Origin: Coenobita brevimanus
Lineage: Eukaryota > Arthropoda > Malacostraca > Decapoda > Coenobitidae
Assembly (NCBI GenBank): GCA_032717465.1
Contig: CM064657.1
Location: 17,759,331 to 17,823,330 of the forward strand
Direction of reading: 5' to 3'
Length of the DNA: 64,000 bases
The number at the start of each line of letters is the position of its first letter. Position 1 is the stretch's first letter. Below the pieces are notes generated by a model that was not told the DNA's origin, searched no databases, and was given only the letters and a program-made list of their open reading frames with translations. The translations under genes were made by a program, and so were the position numbers. Shown in pieces: positions 54,620 through 63,903 of this stretch.

Positions 54620-55660
54620 ATGGCCAACGGGCTTGAATGTTGCATGATCGTGCCCTGGCAACCTACTGGTCTAAAAAAGCGTCCGATTTCGTGTATAATA
54701 TTGTTACATCCCCGTCCCACACTGCCACAAGCTCCAATATCAGTAATTCTGTATAGGAAGTACGTTGCCCAGTGAGTTGTTTTTCTTATAGTCAACTTTT
54801 CGGTGTGCAACAACGAGCTCAGCTCAGACATAAACAAACATTGCCTTCTTAAGCTCACTGTCTTTATTTTCCAAATAATTACACTTGATGCTTGCCAACT
54901 TCACTTCACTGTTTTCATAAGTACTGGAGCTCCACTGACACTGAACTAAACTCAGACTGAGCTGAAACTCCTCTAGTCCCTTCCCCATCCTTATATAAGC
55001 TCTCAATACACTAGAATGATCTACTACATTCTTGGAAAAGCAACAGTTACCAACTCAGAGACAGCCAAAAAATCCAGAGTTTTCTTACATTACATAACAC
55101 TTCAAATTATTTAGCATATGAACTGAGATAAAATTACATAATTCAGCAAACAATTACATAAAAAAATATTATAGAGAAAAGAGCATAATTTAATGCATAC
55201 ATTTTCAATATAACTCTGCTCACAATAGTAGGCTAACTGGCAACTCTGACACGAAGCAGAAACTGTGATAACCACCGGGAACCCTCCAGTACTACCTGAC
55301 TAACAAAACCCGTTTTTCAACAATATGATATGCATAGGAAACAGTCGTCACTATTATTCCTGTTAGTAATATTCACACGCATTATCGTATTATACACAAA
55401 ATTTGACGCATTGTGAACCAGTAGGTTGCCAGAGCACAATAATGCAACCATCAGACTCGTTGGCTGCGACCATGGTAAGCAATTTGATATTCACTATCAT
55501 TGTTAGTGGTTAATCTGTATATTAGCACAGCCACTGGCAATCTTATGTGAATAAACTATCAACGTTTCAGTATCATCCTTTTTATTAATTTTTATTATAC
55601 TAATGTTGGTAATACTATAATTTGTAAAATTTTATGCTGTATGTGAAGCTGATTTTTTCT
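54620..55660. other. no recognised gene
   Basis: AT-rich sequence without coding motifs. The segment 55610-55666 just before the Tc1-like fragment resembles an intron end (T-rich tract then CAG). Confidence 0.4.
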
Positions 55661-55666
55661 TTTCAG

Positions 55667-56000
55667 TGAAAAGAAAAGACCCTGTCCCCCGGCAACTACA
55701 CTCGAGGAAGATGCAAGAATTCAGCATGCACCAACCAGAAGACGCTTCACAACTGCTACCGCAATTAGGGAAGTGCTCCACTTAGACATGTCTGTAACTA
55801 CAGTCCGCAGACGTCTATACGAAGTCGGGTTGCACCATAGGGTTCTTGCACATAAGGAGCATCTCACAGCTGCACACCGTGCTGGCAGGCTCAAATTCAC
55901 CAACCAGTATATCAGGCAGGACTTGAAGTTCTGGTCAAGAGCTGTTTCCTCAGATGAAAAGACCTTCAGTTCATTCAAAATTACGCTCGGCAATGTATAA
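55667..56000 (+). pseudogene. Tc1-like transposase, middle fragment, copy B
   Basis: An open frame (110 codons from 55668) reads KKRPCPPATTLEEDARIQ, then MSVTTVRRRLYEVGLHHRVL (second helix-turn-helix), LTAAHRAGRLKFTNQYI and FWSRAVSSDEKTFSSF, where SDEKTF holds the first catalytic Asp. It starts directly after TTTTTTCTTTTCAG, a strong 3' splice-site-like sequence. Similarity to transposases ends near 55985. It supplies the part missing from the C-terminal units at 33.8 and 61.1 kb, and the downstream sequence (56140-56420) is shared with copy A. Confidence 0.65.
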
Positions 56001-56139
56001 TGACCCGTTTGTAGGGTCATACATACCCTGTTGTAAGATGTCACCACATTCATTATGTGTGTCAGTTTATAACACAATAAACTATAGATGGATGCTCATA
56101 ATGGGGCCAAATGGGTATGTAGCCTGTTGCATGTCAATT

Positions 56140-56420
56140 CAAGCTCTGGTGAACTAAACCCCAGCCAACCAAACTAACCTACCCTAACCAGGGTTGTGTT
56201 GGTGGGGCTGAGTTCATCAGAAGTTGAAATAACCGGCCACCATGCAATCACATCTGTATACCATAGGAAAAAGCACAGTCATGATCCCACATCAGCCAAA
56301 TAACCTACCGGTTGTGATGGCAGTGTGCAACTGGTTAAGTTTCATTGGTTTTACCACAGATCCTAACCATGTCACACACCATAAGTTTCCAATAAATTTC
56401 GCGCTCTCCCACAGCCAAAA
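56140..56420 (+). repeat. segment X/Y of the Tc1-like composite repeat
   Basis: AACCGGCCACCATGCAATC, TGTATACCATAG and CCGGTTGTGATG-CAG occur here and, inverted, at 34760-34870. Similarity fades out towards 56420, within the segment corresponding to 34690-34740. In copy A this lies upstream of the C-terminal transposase block, so it sits between middle and C-terminal parts of the family. Confidence 0.65.
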
Positions 56421-56429
56421 CCCCGCTCA

Positions 56430-57340
56430 GGCTGCCTTCACTGGCATGGAAAACAAAAAAATTCTATGGCCAAACTTACTCTCTGAAAGTGCTTATATTG
56501 TTATAAATCGTAGCCTATCATCTTCGATGATGTTTATACTATCAGATAAGCGAAAAAAAAAAAAAAACATAAAACAGATGAATAAATGTACAGAATTCAA
56601 GCGAGAATAAACCTTATTCAGGTGAAAACTAGCTTCCAACAACTTTCCAACATCACTGTGAAAATTTTTTCCTGTGACACACAGTTTCGAAAGACATGAC
56701 TATATGCAGAATTTCATGAGCTTTCAAATGAGCTTGGTTTCGAGTTGAGACGTCCCTAATAGTTTTCGAGTAAATCGAAAAAAACTACGAAAATCACCTA
56801 AAAACGTCAAATTTTTATTATTTCGTATGTTTTTAGTGACACTGTAACAAACATATACGTAAATTCCATCCAATTTTGTAGCCCAAGGTTAAAGAAGCCC
56901 ATGATATAATTCACAGTGTTATAACCATTATTGTTACTGAGAAAATGAATTTTGAAAAGTTACAATGGGTTGCGCGCGGTAACAGCACATACACCACAGC
57001 CCGTAGGCTATGTTCGTCTTTCAGAACTTTTCCAAAAATAATTATTTGCACACACAGGTTACTTTGCTTTACAAAAGTATGCATAAGAAATCATCATCTT
57101 GGTCATGTTTTCTTGGGATTTTTGATACGACCTATACTTTATGAGTTAAATGACTGACAGAATAGCATTGAAATGTACCACATTTTCCTTATGAGAATAT
57201 ATAGTAAACACATATTATATACCTTACAATACAATATTATAAAAACTAGACAAATAAGCTGGTTACTCACATCCTCTAGCAGTGCTGTAGTGTTTCTTGA
57301 GAGGAGATGGAATTGCAGAGAGGAGGAAAGGTATGATCAC
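56430..57340. other. no recognised gene
   Basis: A/T-rich, with a poly-A run at 56551-56566. No TE motifs are seen on either strand. Confidence 0.4.
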
Positions 57341-57342
57341 AG

Positions 57343-57343
<1 letters not shown>

Positions 57344-57391
<48 letters not shown>
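57344..57391. repeat. (GT)n microsatellite
   Basis: About 24 GT units abutting the 3' end of the CR1-like LINE; AC/GT runs often grow from LINE tails. Confidence 0.95.
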
Positions 57392-57392
<1 letters not shown>

Positions 57393-57439
57393 CTTCCTAC
57401 CTAATTGTTCTTACCTAATTGTATCTTTACAGGAATGAA

Positions 57440-59317
57440 TCAAGCTCGTACTGTCCCGTGTCTAAAACCATATTTATCGTACATATCCTTAAATTTGTGA
57501 ATTGTTTTGGCACACACTATTTCATTCGGTAGTGCATTCCATTGATCAATTGCTCTGTTTGGGAAACTGAATTTCCATACATCTTTATCACCTCTCTTCT
57601 TATGCAGTTTTTTGCAGTGTCCTCTTGTTGATGCTTCTCCATATGTTAAGTAATCATTTATGTCTATTTTCTCCTTCCCTGATATGCACTTATATAGCAT
57701 TATCATGTCACCTCTTTTCCTTCTCTCCTGTAAAGTTGGTAGATTCAGTTTATTTAGTCTTTCTTCGTAGCTTAGGTCCCTTAAGCTTGGTATCCATCTT
57801 GTAGCGGCCTTTTGAACTTTTTCAATCTTGTCTATATGCTTTTTGAGATGAGGACTCCAGACTACTGATGCATATTCCAGGGTTGGTCTAATGAATGATG
57901 TTATTATCCTTCTTAGCATGTCTTCATTTATATATGTGAATGCTATTCTTATATTTGCAAGCAGTGTATACATGTTCCGTACCTTCTCGCTGATGTGGTC
58001 AGCCGGAGATAGTCTGTTATTGATAATCACACCTAGGTCTTTCTCTCTTTCTGATGTGTATAGGGTTTTATTTCCTAACTTATAATCCCAATCAGGTCTT
58101 TTTCCACTTTTACCAAACTTGATTACATGACACTTGTCCACATTGAATTCCATTTGCCATGTATTACTCCATTCATGAAGTTTATTTAATTCTTCTTGTA
58201 GCTCTTTGCAAGAGTCTGCGTTAGTAATTCTCCTTTGTATTTTTGCATCATCTGCAAACATATTCAGATAGCTCTCATTTCCAGTGTTACTGTTTATATC
58301 ATTTATATACACTAAAAACATGATTGGTGCCAGCACTGAACCCTGTGGCACTCCACTAGTCACTTCTTTCCATGATGAGTAGTTTCCTCTTAGTACTGTC
58401 CTCATTTCTCTTTTTATGAGAAAGTCTTGCATCCAACAAAACAGTTTGCCTCGAATTCCTCCTTGATGGTACAGTTTCCATAAAAGTCTTTGGTGTGGTA
58501 CTGTGTCAAAAGCTTTCTTGAAATCTAAATAGATACTGTCCACCCATCCTTCCCTTTCCTGTATTGTGTTTGTTACTCTCTCATAGTAGCTCAACAGATT
58601 AGTAACACATGATTTTCCTTTTCTGAAACCAAACTGTCTTTCTGTTATCATACTGTGTTCTTCTAGATGATTTACCCAAGCTTTTTTTATAAGTTTTTCT
58701 AATACCTTGCTTACAACACTGGTCAGTGATACTGGTCGGTAGTTGAGTGGATTTTGTCTATTTCCTTTCTTGAATAAGGGGACAATATTTGCTTTTTTCC
58801 AAATATCAGGTAGTTTACCTTGACTCAAGGATTTCTTGAAAATTATAAATAATGGTTTACTTAACTCCTTTGCACATTCTCGTAATACCCAACATGAAAT
58901 TTCATCAGGACCACTTGCTTTTCCTCTGTCTAATTTACTTGACTCCTCCTGTATTACTTTTTCTGCTATTTGAATATCTGGTAGTTTGTGTGGACATGCG
59001 TGTTCCACATAGTCCCTCTCAAAATTTTTTTCTTCTGTAAAAACTAATTGGAAATTCTTATTTAGTGCTTCACAAATATCTTTCTCTTGTGTATAAGTGA
59101 TTCCCTCGTCCGTAATGGATTGTATTATATCTTTTACTTTGGTTTTGCTTCTGATATAGCTGTAAAACAGCTTTGGTTGATCACTACTTTTATTTATTAT
59201 ATCCTCCTCAAACTGTTTTTGGGCTTCCCTCCTTATTCTTGTATAGTCATTTCTTGCCTGTTTGTAATTATTATACGCCCTTTCACTATTGTGTCTTCTG
59301 TATCTATTCCACAACAA
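57440..59317 (-). CDS. reverse transcriptase of CR1-like LINE (625 codons open)
   Basis: A long uninterrupted frame with all RT blocks: LDRGKASGPDEISCWVL, IVPLFKKGNRQNPLNYRPVS, QFGFRKGKSCVTNLL, SIYLDFKKAFDTVPH, GVPQGSVLAPIMFLVYINDI, LNMFADDAKIQ (catalytic FADD), EKDLGVIINNRLSPADHI, then RPTLEYASVVWSPHLKKHID and a C-terminal KFSFPNRAIDQWNALPNEIV. The frame's start is arbitrary: the first codon is TTG within the endonuclease-RT linker, so the true protein began upstream. No RNase H follows, as expected for CR1. The open frame indicates a young copy, but without the endonuclease it cannot move on its own. Confidence 0.85.
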   Translation of the reverse strand: MLWNRYRRHNSERAYNNYKQARNDYTRIRREAQKQFEEDIINKSSDQPKLFYSYIRSKTKVKDIIQSITDEGITYTQEKDICEALNKNFQLVFTEEKNFERDYVEHACPHKLPDIQIAEKVIQEESSKLDRGKASGPDEISCWVLRECAKELSKPLFIIFKKSLSQGKLPDIWKKANIVPLFKKGNRQNPLNYRPVSLTSVVSKVLEKLIKKAWVNHLEEHSMITERQFGFRKGKSCVTNLLSYYERVTNTIQEREGWVDSIYLDFKKAFDTVPHQRLLWKLYHQGGIRGKLFCWMQDFLIKREMRTVLRGNYSSWKEVTSGVPQGSVLAPIMFLVYINDINSNTGNESYLNMFADDAKIQRRITNADSCKELQEELNKLHEWSNTWQMEFNVDKCHVIKFGKSGKRPDWDYKLGNKTLYTSEREKDLGVIINNRLSPADHISEKVRNMYTLLANIRIAFTYINEDMLRRIITSFIRPTLEYASVVWSPHLKKHIDKIEKVQKAATRWIPSLRDLSYEERLNKLNLPTLQERRKRGDMIMLYKCISGKEKIDINDYLTYGEASTRGHCKKLHKKRGDKDVWKFSFPNRAIDQWNALPNEIVCAKTIHKFKDMYDKYGFRHGTVRA

Positions 59318-59412
59318 ATCTCTTCTTTCTTTTGATTTTTTACATTTTGTATTGAACCATTTCTGTATTTTCTTATCTGCTTCTTTGTGCTGTGGGATGT
59401 ACTTCTGGACTC

Positions 59413-59616
59413 CTATTTCATAAATTCAAAAAAAAATTTATATACAGCATTTAAATCTTGTCCTCTAAGCTCATTTTCCCAATCAACTTCCAAGAAATAC
59501 TTCTTTAGGTCTTGATAATTTCCCTTTTTATAGTTTAGGCTCTTTTTGTAACTGTCATTGCTGTTTACTATGTCATATGCTATCCTGAAGTTATAATTTA
59601 GTGATGCTGTTGGCAT
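59413..59616 (-). pseudogene. linker region upstream of CR1-like RT, frameshifted
   Basis: A 67-codon frame with LNYKKGNYQDLKKYFLEVDW and LNAVYKFFFEFM, which lies between endonuclease and RT in this LINE. It is joined to the 625-codon frame through a shift near the A-run at 59427-59437. Confidence 0.65.
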
Positions 59617-59741
59617 CCGTACGTGTCAAGTGGGGTTGGTGGAGGATTAGTGCCCCTCCCTGTAAAACAATTAACTCTAAGCCCTTGGCCACCCCGTCTG
59701 GGATACATGGCGTCTGGCAATGAATGAATGAATGAATGATT
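59617..59741 (+). repeat. RTE-type SINE/LINE 3' tail
   Basis: GTGTCAAGTGGGGTTGGTGG, TTAGTGCCCCTCCC, GGCCACCCC and GGCGTCTGGCAAT, then GAAT repeats. It is the same 3' module as at 15365-15485 but with a different terminal repeat (GAAT instead of GATA). Confidence 0.7.
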
Positions 59742-59775
59742 GCTTTTGCCGAGCGGAGGGTGATATATTAAACAC

Positions 59776-59778
<3 letters not shown>

Positions 59779-59819
<41 letters not shown>
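59779..59819. repeat. (GT)n microsatellite
   Basis: About 20 GT units, 10 bp before the palindrome at 59829. Confidence 0.95.
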
Positions 59820-59821
<2 letters not shown>

Positions 59822-59828
59822 ACTGCTG

Positions 59829-59863
59829 TATGCTTTCATCAGTATGATACTGATGAAAGCATA
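59829..59863. repeat. 35-nt perfect palindrome
   Basis: TATGCTTTCATCAGTA, then TGA, then TACTGATGAAAGCATA: a 16-bp perfect stem, 17 bp counting the T-A pair that closes on a single G. It could extrude as a cruciform or form an RNA hairpin. It lacks a following T-run, so it is not a classical terminator. Confidence 0.85.
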
Positions 59864-60028
59864 GTCCTGTGCAGAGTGGCACATCACAAACAGAATATAT
59901 ATAGCTGGTGTCCCTCCTCCTCTTGTGCAAATAGCATAGCAAACACCGTGGCCTTTTACTGTGGTGCATAGGAGTGGTGAGAGTGGTGATAGCAGTGGTA
60001 AGACCAGTGGTGAAAGTAGTGGTGGTAG

Positions 60029-60250
60029 TTATGGTGCTACTGCCTGTAGTGCTAATTGCCGTGGCCCTGAGGAGGATTTTGCTCTCCCTTTCCTCTCCCT
60101 CACTCTCTCCTCCTCATCACATTCACTATCACATTCACTGTCGCTAGATTCTTCTCTTTCAGTTCCACTAAACAAGTATTTCAAATACTCCTCCTCCAAT
60201 AAGCCCTTGCCTGCCATTGTAGTTTCAGTGTATAGGAGTGGAACAGTCAA
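60029..60250 (-). pseudogene. acidic N-terminal ORF, possibly of a piggyBac-like transposase
   Basis: The frame contains MAGKGLLEEEYLKYLFSG, then SSDSECDSECDEEE, an acidic stretch like those at the N-terminus of piggyBac-type transposases. It lies 430 bp inside a piggyBac-like terminus in the right orientation. The frame stops at 60029 and no catalytic domain follows within the window. The assignment depends mainly on context. Confidence 0.4.
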
Positions 60251-60682
60251 AATCGGTTATGAAGTTTCAGATTTGGATTTCTCTGAGAAATATAAGAAAC
60301 ACTTATAAACTTTCTGCACAAGCACACTGCACTATATATAACACACTATCACTATAATACACTTAAGGAATGGATAGTACGGTAATAGAAAACGAGGAAA
60401 AAGATGGCCAGCCACGCGCTGACACACCCTCCTAGACTGACTGCCGAGAGGACACTGAGGTAAAAATAGGCTGCTTGTCCCTGCAATAAGCTGATGGGTG
60501 TTGCCATATATTTCCCTCAGACATGGCCAGCCTCACCTCTGACTCACCAAAATTTGACGCAATTGCAGCCACAGGAAAAGTTTCTACAATCATTTACAGG
60601 GAAGTTGCGTCATGTTGCATCATCGGTTTCTCTTCAGATTGCAAGGACTGTGACTCACATTGCGTCATAATGCGCGAAAGGG
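60251..60682 (-). mobile_element. piggyBac-like terminus with TTAA site
   Basis: On the minus strand the end reads TTAA then CCCTTTCGCGCATTATGACG, a canonical piggyBac-style terminus (TTAA at 60683-60686). TGACGCAA or its complement recurs three times in the first 140 bp (near 60660, 60610 and 60555), like transposase-binding subterminal repeats. The opposite terminus was not found, so the copy is partial. Confidence 0.65.
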
Positions 60683-60692
60683 TTAATGAATG

Positions 60693-62290
60693 ACATAGAA
60701 ACAGCAAATAGGTTCATATTTATCACTTATTTCCCAACATGACTTTGTGCATGATAACTACTTTTAATGAAAATGATGTCAAAGGATGTTAAACCCATAT
60801 CTGTCATTCAGACATTTGGACAGCATCATCATAACCTCTGCATGGTGATGCCACAGCGAACATGGCTGTCTGTTGTAGTGATATTATAATTATTATGATT
60901 GCAAGGTAACAAATAGTGTGTAACCGTATGCCACTAGGATGGTTTGTAATATTCATGCAAGGTATTAGATGTTAATGTTCTAGAGTCGTTAAAGACTAAA
61001 GTAATACATTACAGTATTATATGGTGTGTGTGTGTCAGCCAAACCATGTGTGAAGCAGGATAATGAATAATACCTTTTTCTTTAGTGGCAGATACGACCC
61101 TCATAACATCTACAATGAAGGGCAAAGTGGTCATGTTATGTGCAATGTGTGAGGCTGGATCTCCATGTATGGAATGGGAGATGTGACAAGGATTGGAGGA
61201 AGATTCACACTGGCCACATATATTGACATCCTTCAAACTTTTTTTCTTCTTCCCATTCAGGAAAAGAACTTCCCCTTTCCTCCAGCCCCATCATATTTGT
61301 GCAGGATCTGTTCCCCTTTTACACAGCTCGAGTTGTTAGGGAGTGGTTTGCAGGTCAAGAGAACCTGCAGCTGCTGGAGTTGCCTAGCAAGGGGTGCAAC
61401 TGCAACCCAACTGAACATATTTGGGCTAACATGGTAAACACATGGGAGCCCGAAGTGGAAGGCACAGGGGAGCAGCTGATGGCCCACACTCATTGCCAGT
61501 GGGAACTGTTCCGAGCCAGGCCACAACAAGTAAGGACCCTCGTCTCCTCCATGCCTGCCAGGTTAAGGGTGGTAATTGATGCTGAGGGTGGATGGACACA
61601 TTACCAGGCTAAGTGCTTGGGTCAAATAGAAATATTATAGTTACAGTCTGGTTTGTATGACTTGGTGAAACAGAATCGATATTGTCAGGGGTCTGGTTTT
61701 TAATACTGGGTCAAATACAAATAATATAGTTACAGTCTGATTTTTATGATTATCCTTTAACAAAGTAATATTATTGGCTTGTTACTGAACAGGCATAATT
61801 ATTTCTGGACAATTATTATGTGGCAACATCCAACAGTTATAAGGTAACCACCATCACACAGAGGTCACTGTTACATTCAACTCTCGGATAACCATTAAGA
61901 ATGAAAATCACACAATTATGATATACAAAGAATTATGATCGTAAAATAATGATAAAGAGCAAAACCATTATTTTATATGTTTGAATACTGAGTGTATTGA
62001 AATACAACAGATTCACAAATAGTGAAACACAAGACAACAGCAGACGTCTCTGTGAAATGAATAGCATTCGTCAATAATACTTGTCTTAGCCCCCTTCCCA
62101 TACCTCCTGGACACACTTCCACCCTTCACTACTACCCTGCTAACCCCCAACCCCACCCAACCGGAAACTTCACGGAGGAATGAATGCATTGTACTGTATT
62201 GTATTCATAAATGACACTGGCATTAATTATGATAAACAGTGTACCGGAATGTATTTGCATACATGATTTCTGACATGAGCTACAATCAGG
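60693..62290 (+). mobile_element. Tc1-like composite repeat, copy C
   Basis: Inverted duplicate of 34715-33188: segment Y (60693-61085), the C-terminal transposase block and segment Z (61641-62290). It starts seven bases after the TTAA of the piggyBac end. It lacks segment X. The high similarity of coding and flanking parts shows the unit has been copied as one piece. Confidence 0.65.
61086..61640 (+). pseudogene. Tc1-like transposase, C-terminal (DDE) block, copy C
   Basis: It begins GRYDPHNIYNEG directly after CCTTTTTCTTTAG, a good 3' splice-site-like sequence. GHVMCNV, a stop, GWISMYGMGD and GGRFTLATYIDILQ follow. After a frameshift near 61260, QDLFPFYTARVVREWFAG and CNCNPTEHIWANMV continue to the stop at 61638. 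It shares the same altered catalytic blocks as copy A, so those changes predate the duplication. Confidence 0.65.
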
Positions 62291-62299
62291 TTATATCAA

Positions 62300-62435
62300 T
62301 ATCTATCTGTCTATCTATCTATCAGTTTAGATATGTAAATAAATATCCATACCTATATCCATCTATATCTGTCTACCTATCTATCTGTCTATCTATATAT
62401 ATCTATATCTATGTATCTATCGATCTATATACTCG
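62300..62435. repeat. imperfect (TATC)n microsatellite
   Basis: TATC/TGTC tetranucleotides with AT interruptions between copy C of the Tc1-like unit and the inverted SINE. Confidence 0.85.
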
Positions 62436-62456
62436 TATATAATGTAAATATATATT

Positions 62457-62674
62457 TCATTCATTCTTCATCCAATCCTACGTTCCCCCATAAGGAGCGT
62501 AGGAGCCCGGGGCTAGGCAAGTTGGTCCCGACATTTAAGATGAGAGCGACCAGCCTCACTCATCCCTGAGTGGCATTACGTGAGCAATAAACCCCAGCCA
62601 TCCCTTGGATATAAACCTTCACCGGCTCAGTCAGATTGGAGCTCCGTAATTACCCACTAAACCACCAGGCGCCA
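62457..62674 (-). repeat. tRNA-like SINE, minus copy of inverted pair
   Basis: Read on the minus strand it starts GGCGCCTGGTGGTTTAGTGG (A-box-like), has GGTTTATATCC as a degenerate B box, then GGGATGAGTGAGGCTGGTCG and GGACCAACTTGCCTAG, ending in a GAATGA-type tail. The A and B boxes suggest polymerase III transcription. It faces away from a second copy at 62884. Confidence 0.75.
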
Positions 62675-62883
62675 AAATTTGGTTATATGGTTATCACCCA
62701 GCGTAGTAAATGGTTTCCTTCTCCCTACGGGTGACTTTACACTCCCTCTTCTGTCATTTTTTCCTTCATTCTTTCCTCTTCCTTCTGCCTGTGGGTGACT
62801 CTACACTGAGTGACAAGCCAAGTGGTTTCCTGTACACCAGGAAACCATTTACTACGCTGGATGGTAACCTTATGAACAAATTT
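62675..62883. repeat. inverted-repeat core between the SINE pair, with hairpin
   Basis: 62675-62717 and 62840-62883 are inverse complements (CAGCGTAGTAAATGGTTTCC and its partner), extending the SINE inverted repeat. The loop contains two copies of GGGTGACT-TACACT (near 62727 and 62785) and a 9-bp hairpin, GGTTTCCTG pairing with CAGGAAACC (62824-62846). The module recurs at 15.26-15.35 kb. Confidence 0.7.
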
Positions 62884-63106
62884 GGCGCCAGGTGGTTTAG
62901 TTGGTAATTATTGCGCTCCAATCGGATTGAGCCGGTGAAGGTTTATATCCAAGGGGTGATTGAGGTTGATTGCTCATGTAATGCCATTAAGGGATGAGTG
63001 AGGCTGGTCACTCTCATCTTAAATGTCAGGACCAACTTGCCTAGTCTCGGGCTCCGACGCTCCTTGTGGGGCAATGGAGGACTGGATGATGATTGGATGG
63101 ATGGAT
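62884..63106 (+). repeat. tRNA-like SINE, plus copy of inverted pair
   Basis: GGCGCCAGGTGGTTTAGTTG (A-box-like), GGTTTATATCC (B-box-like), GGGATGAGTGAGGCTGGTCA and GGACCAACTTGCCTAG, ending in GGATGATGATTGGATGGATG. Together with 62457-62674 it forms arms of about 260 bp. Confidence 0.75.
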
Positions 63107-63187
63107 TTACAAACTAGAAATTTTTATAATTTAAAGAATAATCAATTAAGCTTATTTATGGCAACATAAGTTTAATTCTATACTTAC

Positions 63188-63903
63188 CTGCATAAACAGA
63201 TTCCACTCTGGTTAGGGAAGGGCCATAGCTTGAACAGTGGGGACCATCACCTCCTCCAGTTGTCCGAAATATTTTTCGGTGTTAAATCTCCCTTCGATTT
63301 CAGCAAGTTCTTCAAAACCATATAAGTGGTCCCATCCCCACACATTACATGTCACATGGCCACTTCTGGCGACTTCACAAATGCTCTCATGACGGTATCT
63401 GGTGCCACATCGTCGATAACAGTGGAACTGACCGTGTTGTAGAAGAAAATGCTTTTTCGTCCGAGAAAATAATTGTGACCCAGAAATCCAGGTTCTTGTT
63501 CACATACGTCTCTGAAAATCTAAGGTGAAGATTGCGGTGTCTCTCAGTTAGTTTCTCTTTTTCTGCAGGAATCCCGTGATGCAACCTCCTCTCTTTAAGT
63601 GGACGACGCACTGCATCACTCGATACTTGCAGGTGGAAATAGTCCCTGATAGCAACAGCATTGGTAATCGGAGTTCTTGATGCTACCTCTATGATTCTGT
63701 GGTCATCCACAGGGATTGTCCTCCTAGAGGCCCCAGATCTTGGACGATCTCGCAAATTACCTTCTGCTCTCCACTTTCTCCACCACTTGTCAACAATTGT
63801 ATGAAATACATCTAGTTCGTGATATTTCAGCAGTGGAGTGTCCTGCTTTCTTCATTCCAATTATCTGTCCTCCAAGGGCTATCTTATCGTGGAATTGGGC
63901 CAT
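63188..63903 (-). pseudogene. Tc1-like transposase, different family, 3'-truncated
   Basis: From MAQFHDKIALGGQIIGMKKA at 63903 (first helix-turn-helix), a frameshift leads to RDRPRSGASRRTIPVDDH, AIRDYFHLQVSSDAVRRPL (second helix-turn-helix) and FWVTIIFSDEKAFSST (first catalytic Asp). A further shift leads to ARSGHVTCNVWGW and EIEGRFNTEKYFGQLEEV. It ends at FMQ, just before the second catalytic Asp would appear. The DNA there reads ATGCAG|GTAAGT on the minus strand, a perfect donor-site match. Here the N-terminal and central parts are contiguous, unlike copies A-C. Confidence 0.72.

Larger units (their letters stand above)
57395..59616 (-). mobile_element. CR1-like LINE, 5'-truncated
   Basis: Minus-strand LINE fragment with the end of the endonuclease-RT linker, a complete RT frame and a short 3' UTR. 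It ends in a repeated ACAATTAGGTAAGA / ACAATTAGGTAGGA octamer-type tail (57395-57430), the CR1-style terminus. It is truncated at about 59616, where an RTE-type SINE tail in the opposite orientation begins. Confidence 0.82.

Noticed and set aside
59829..59863. Rho-independent-type terminator
   Set aside because: The context is a eukaryotic genome, the stem is AT-rich and no T-run follows.
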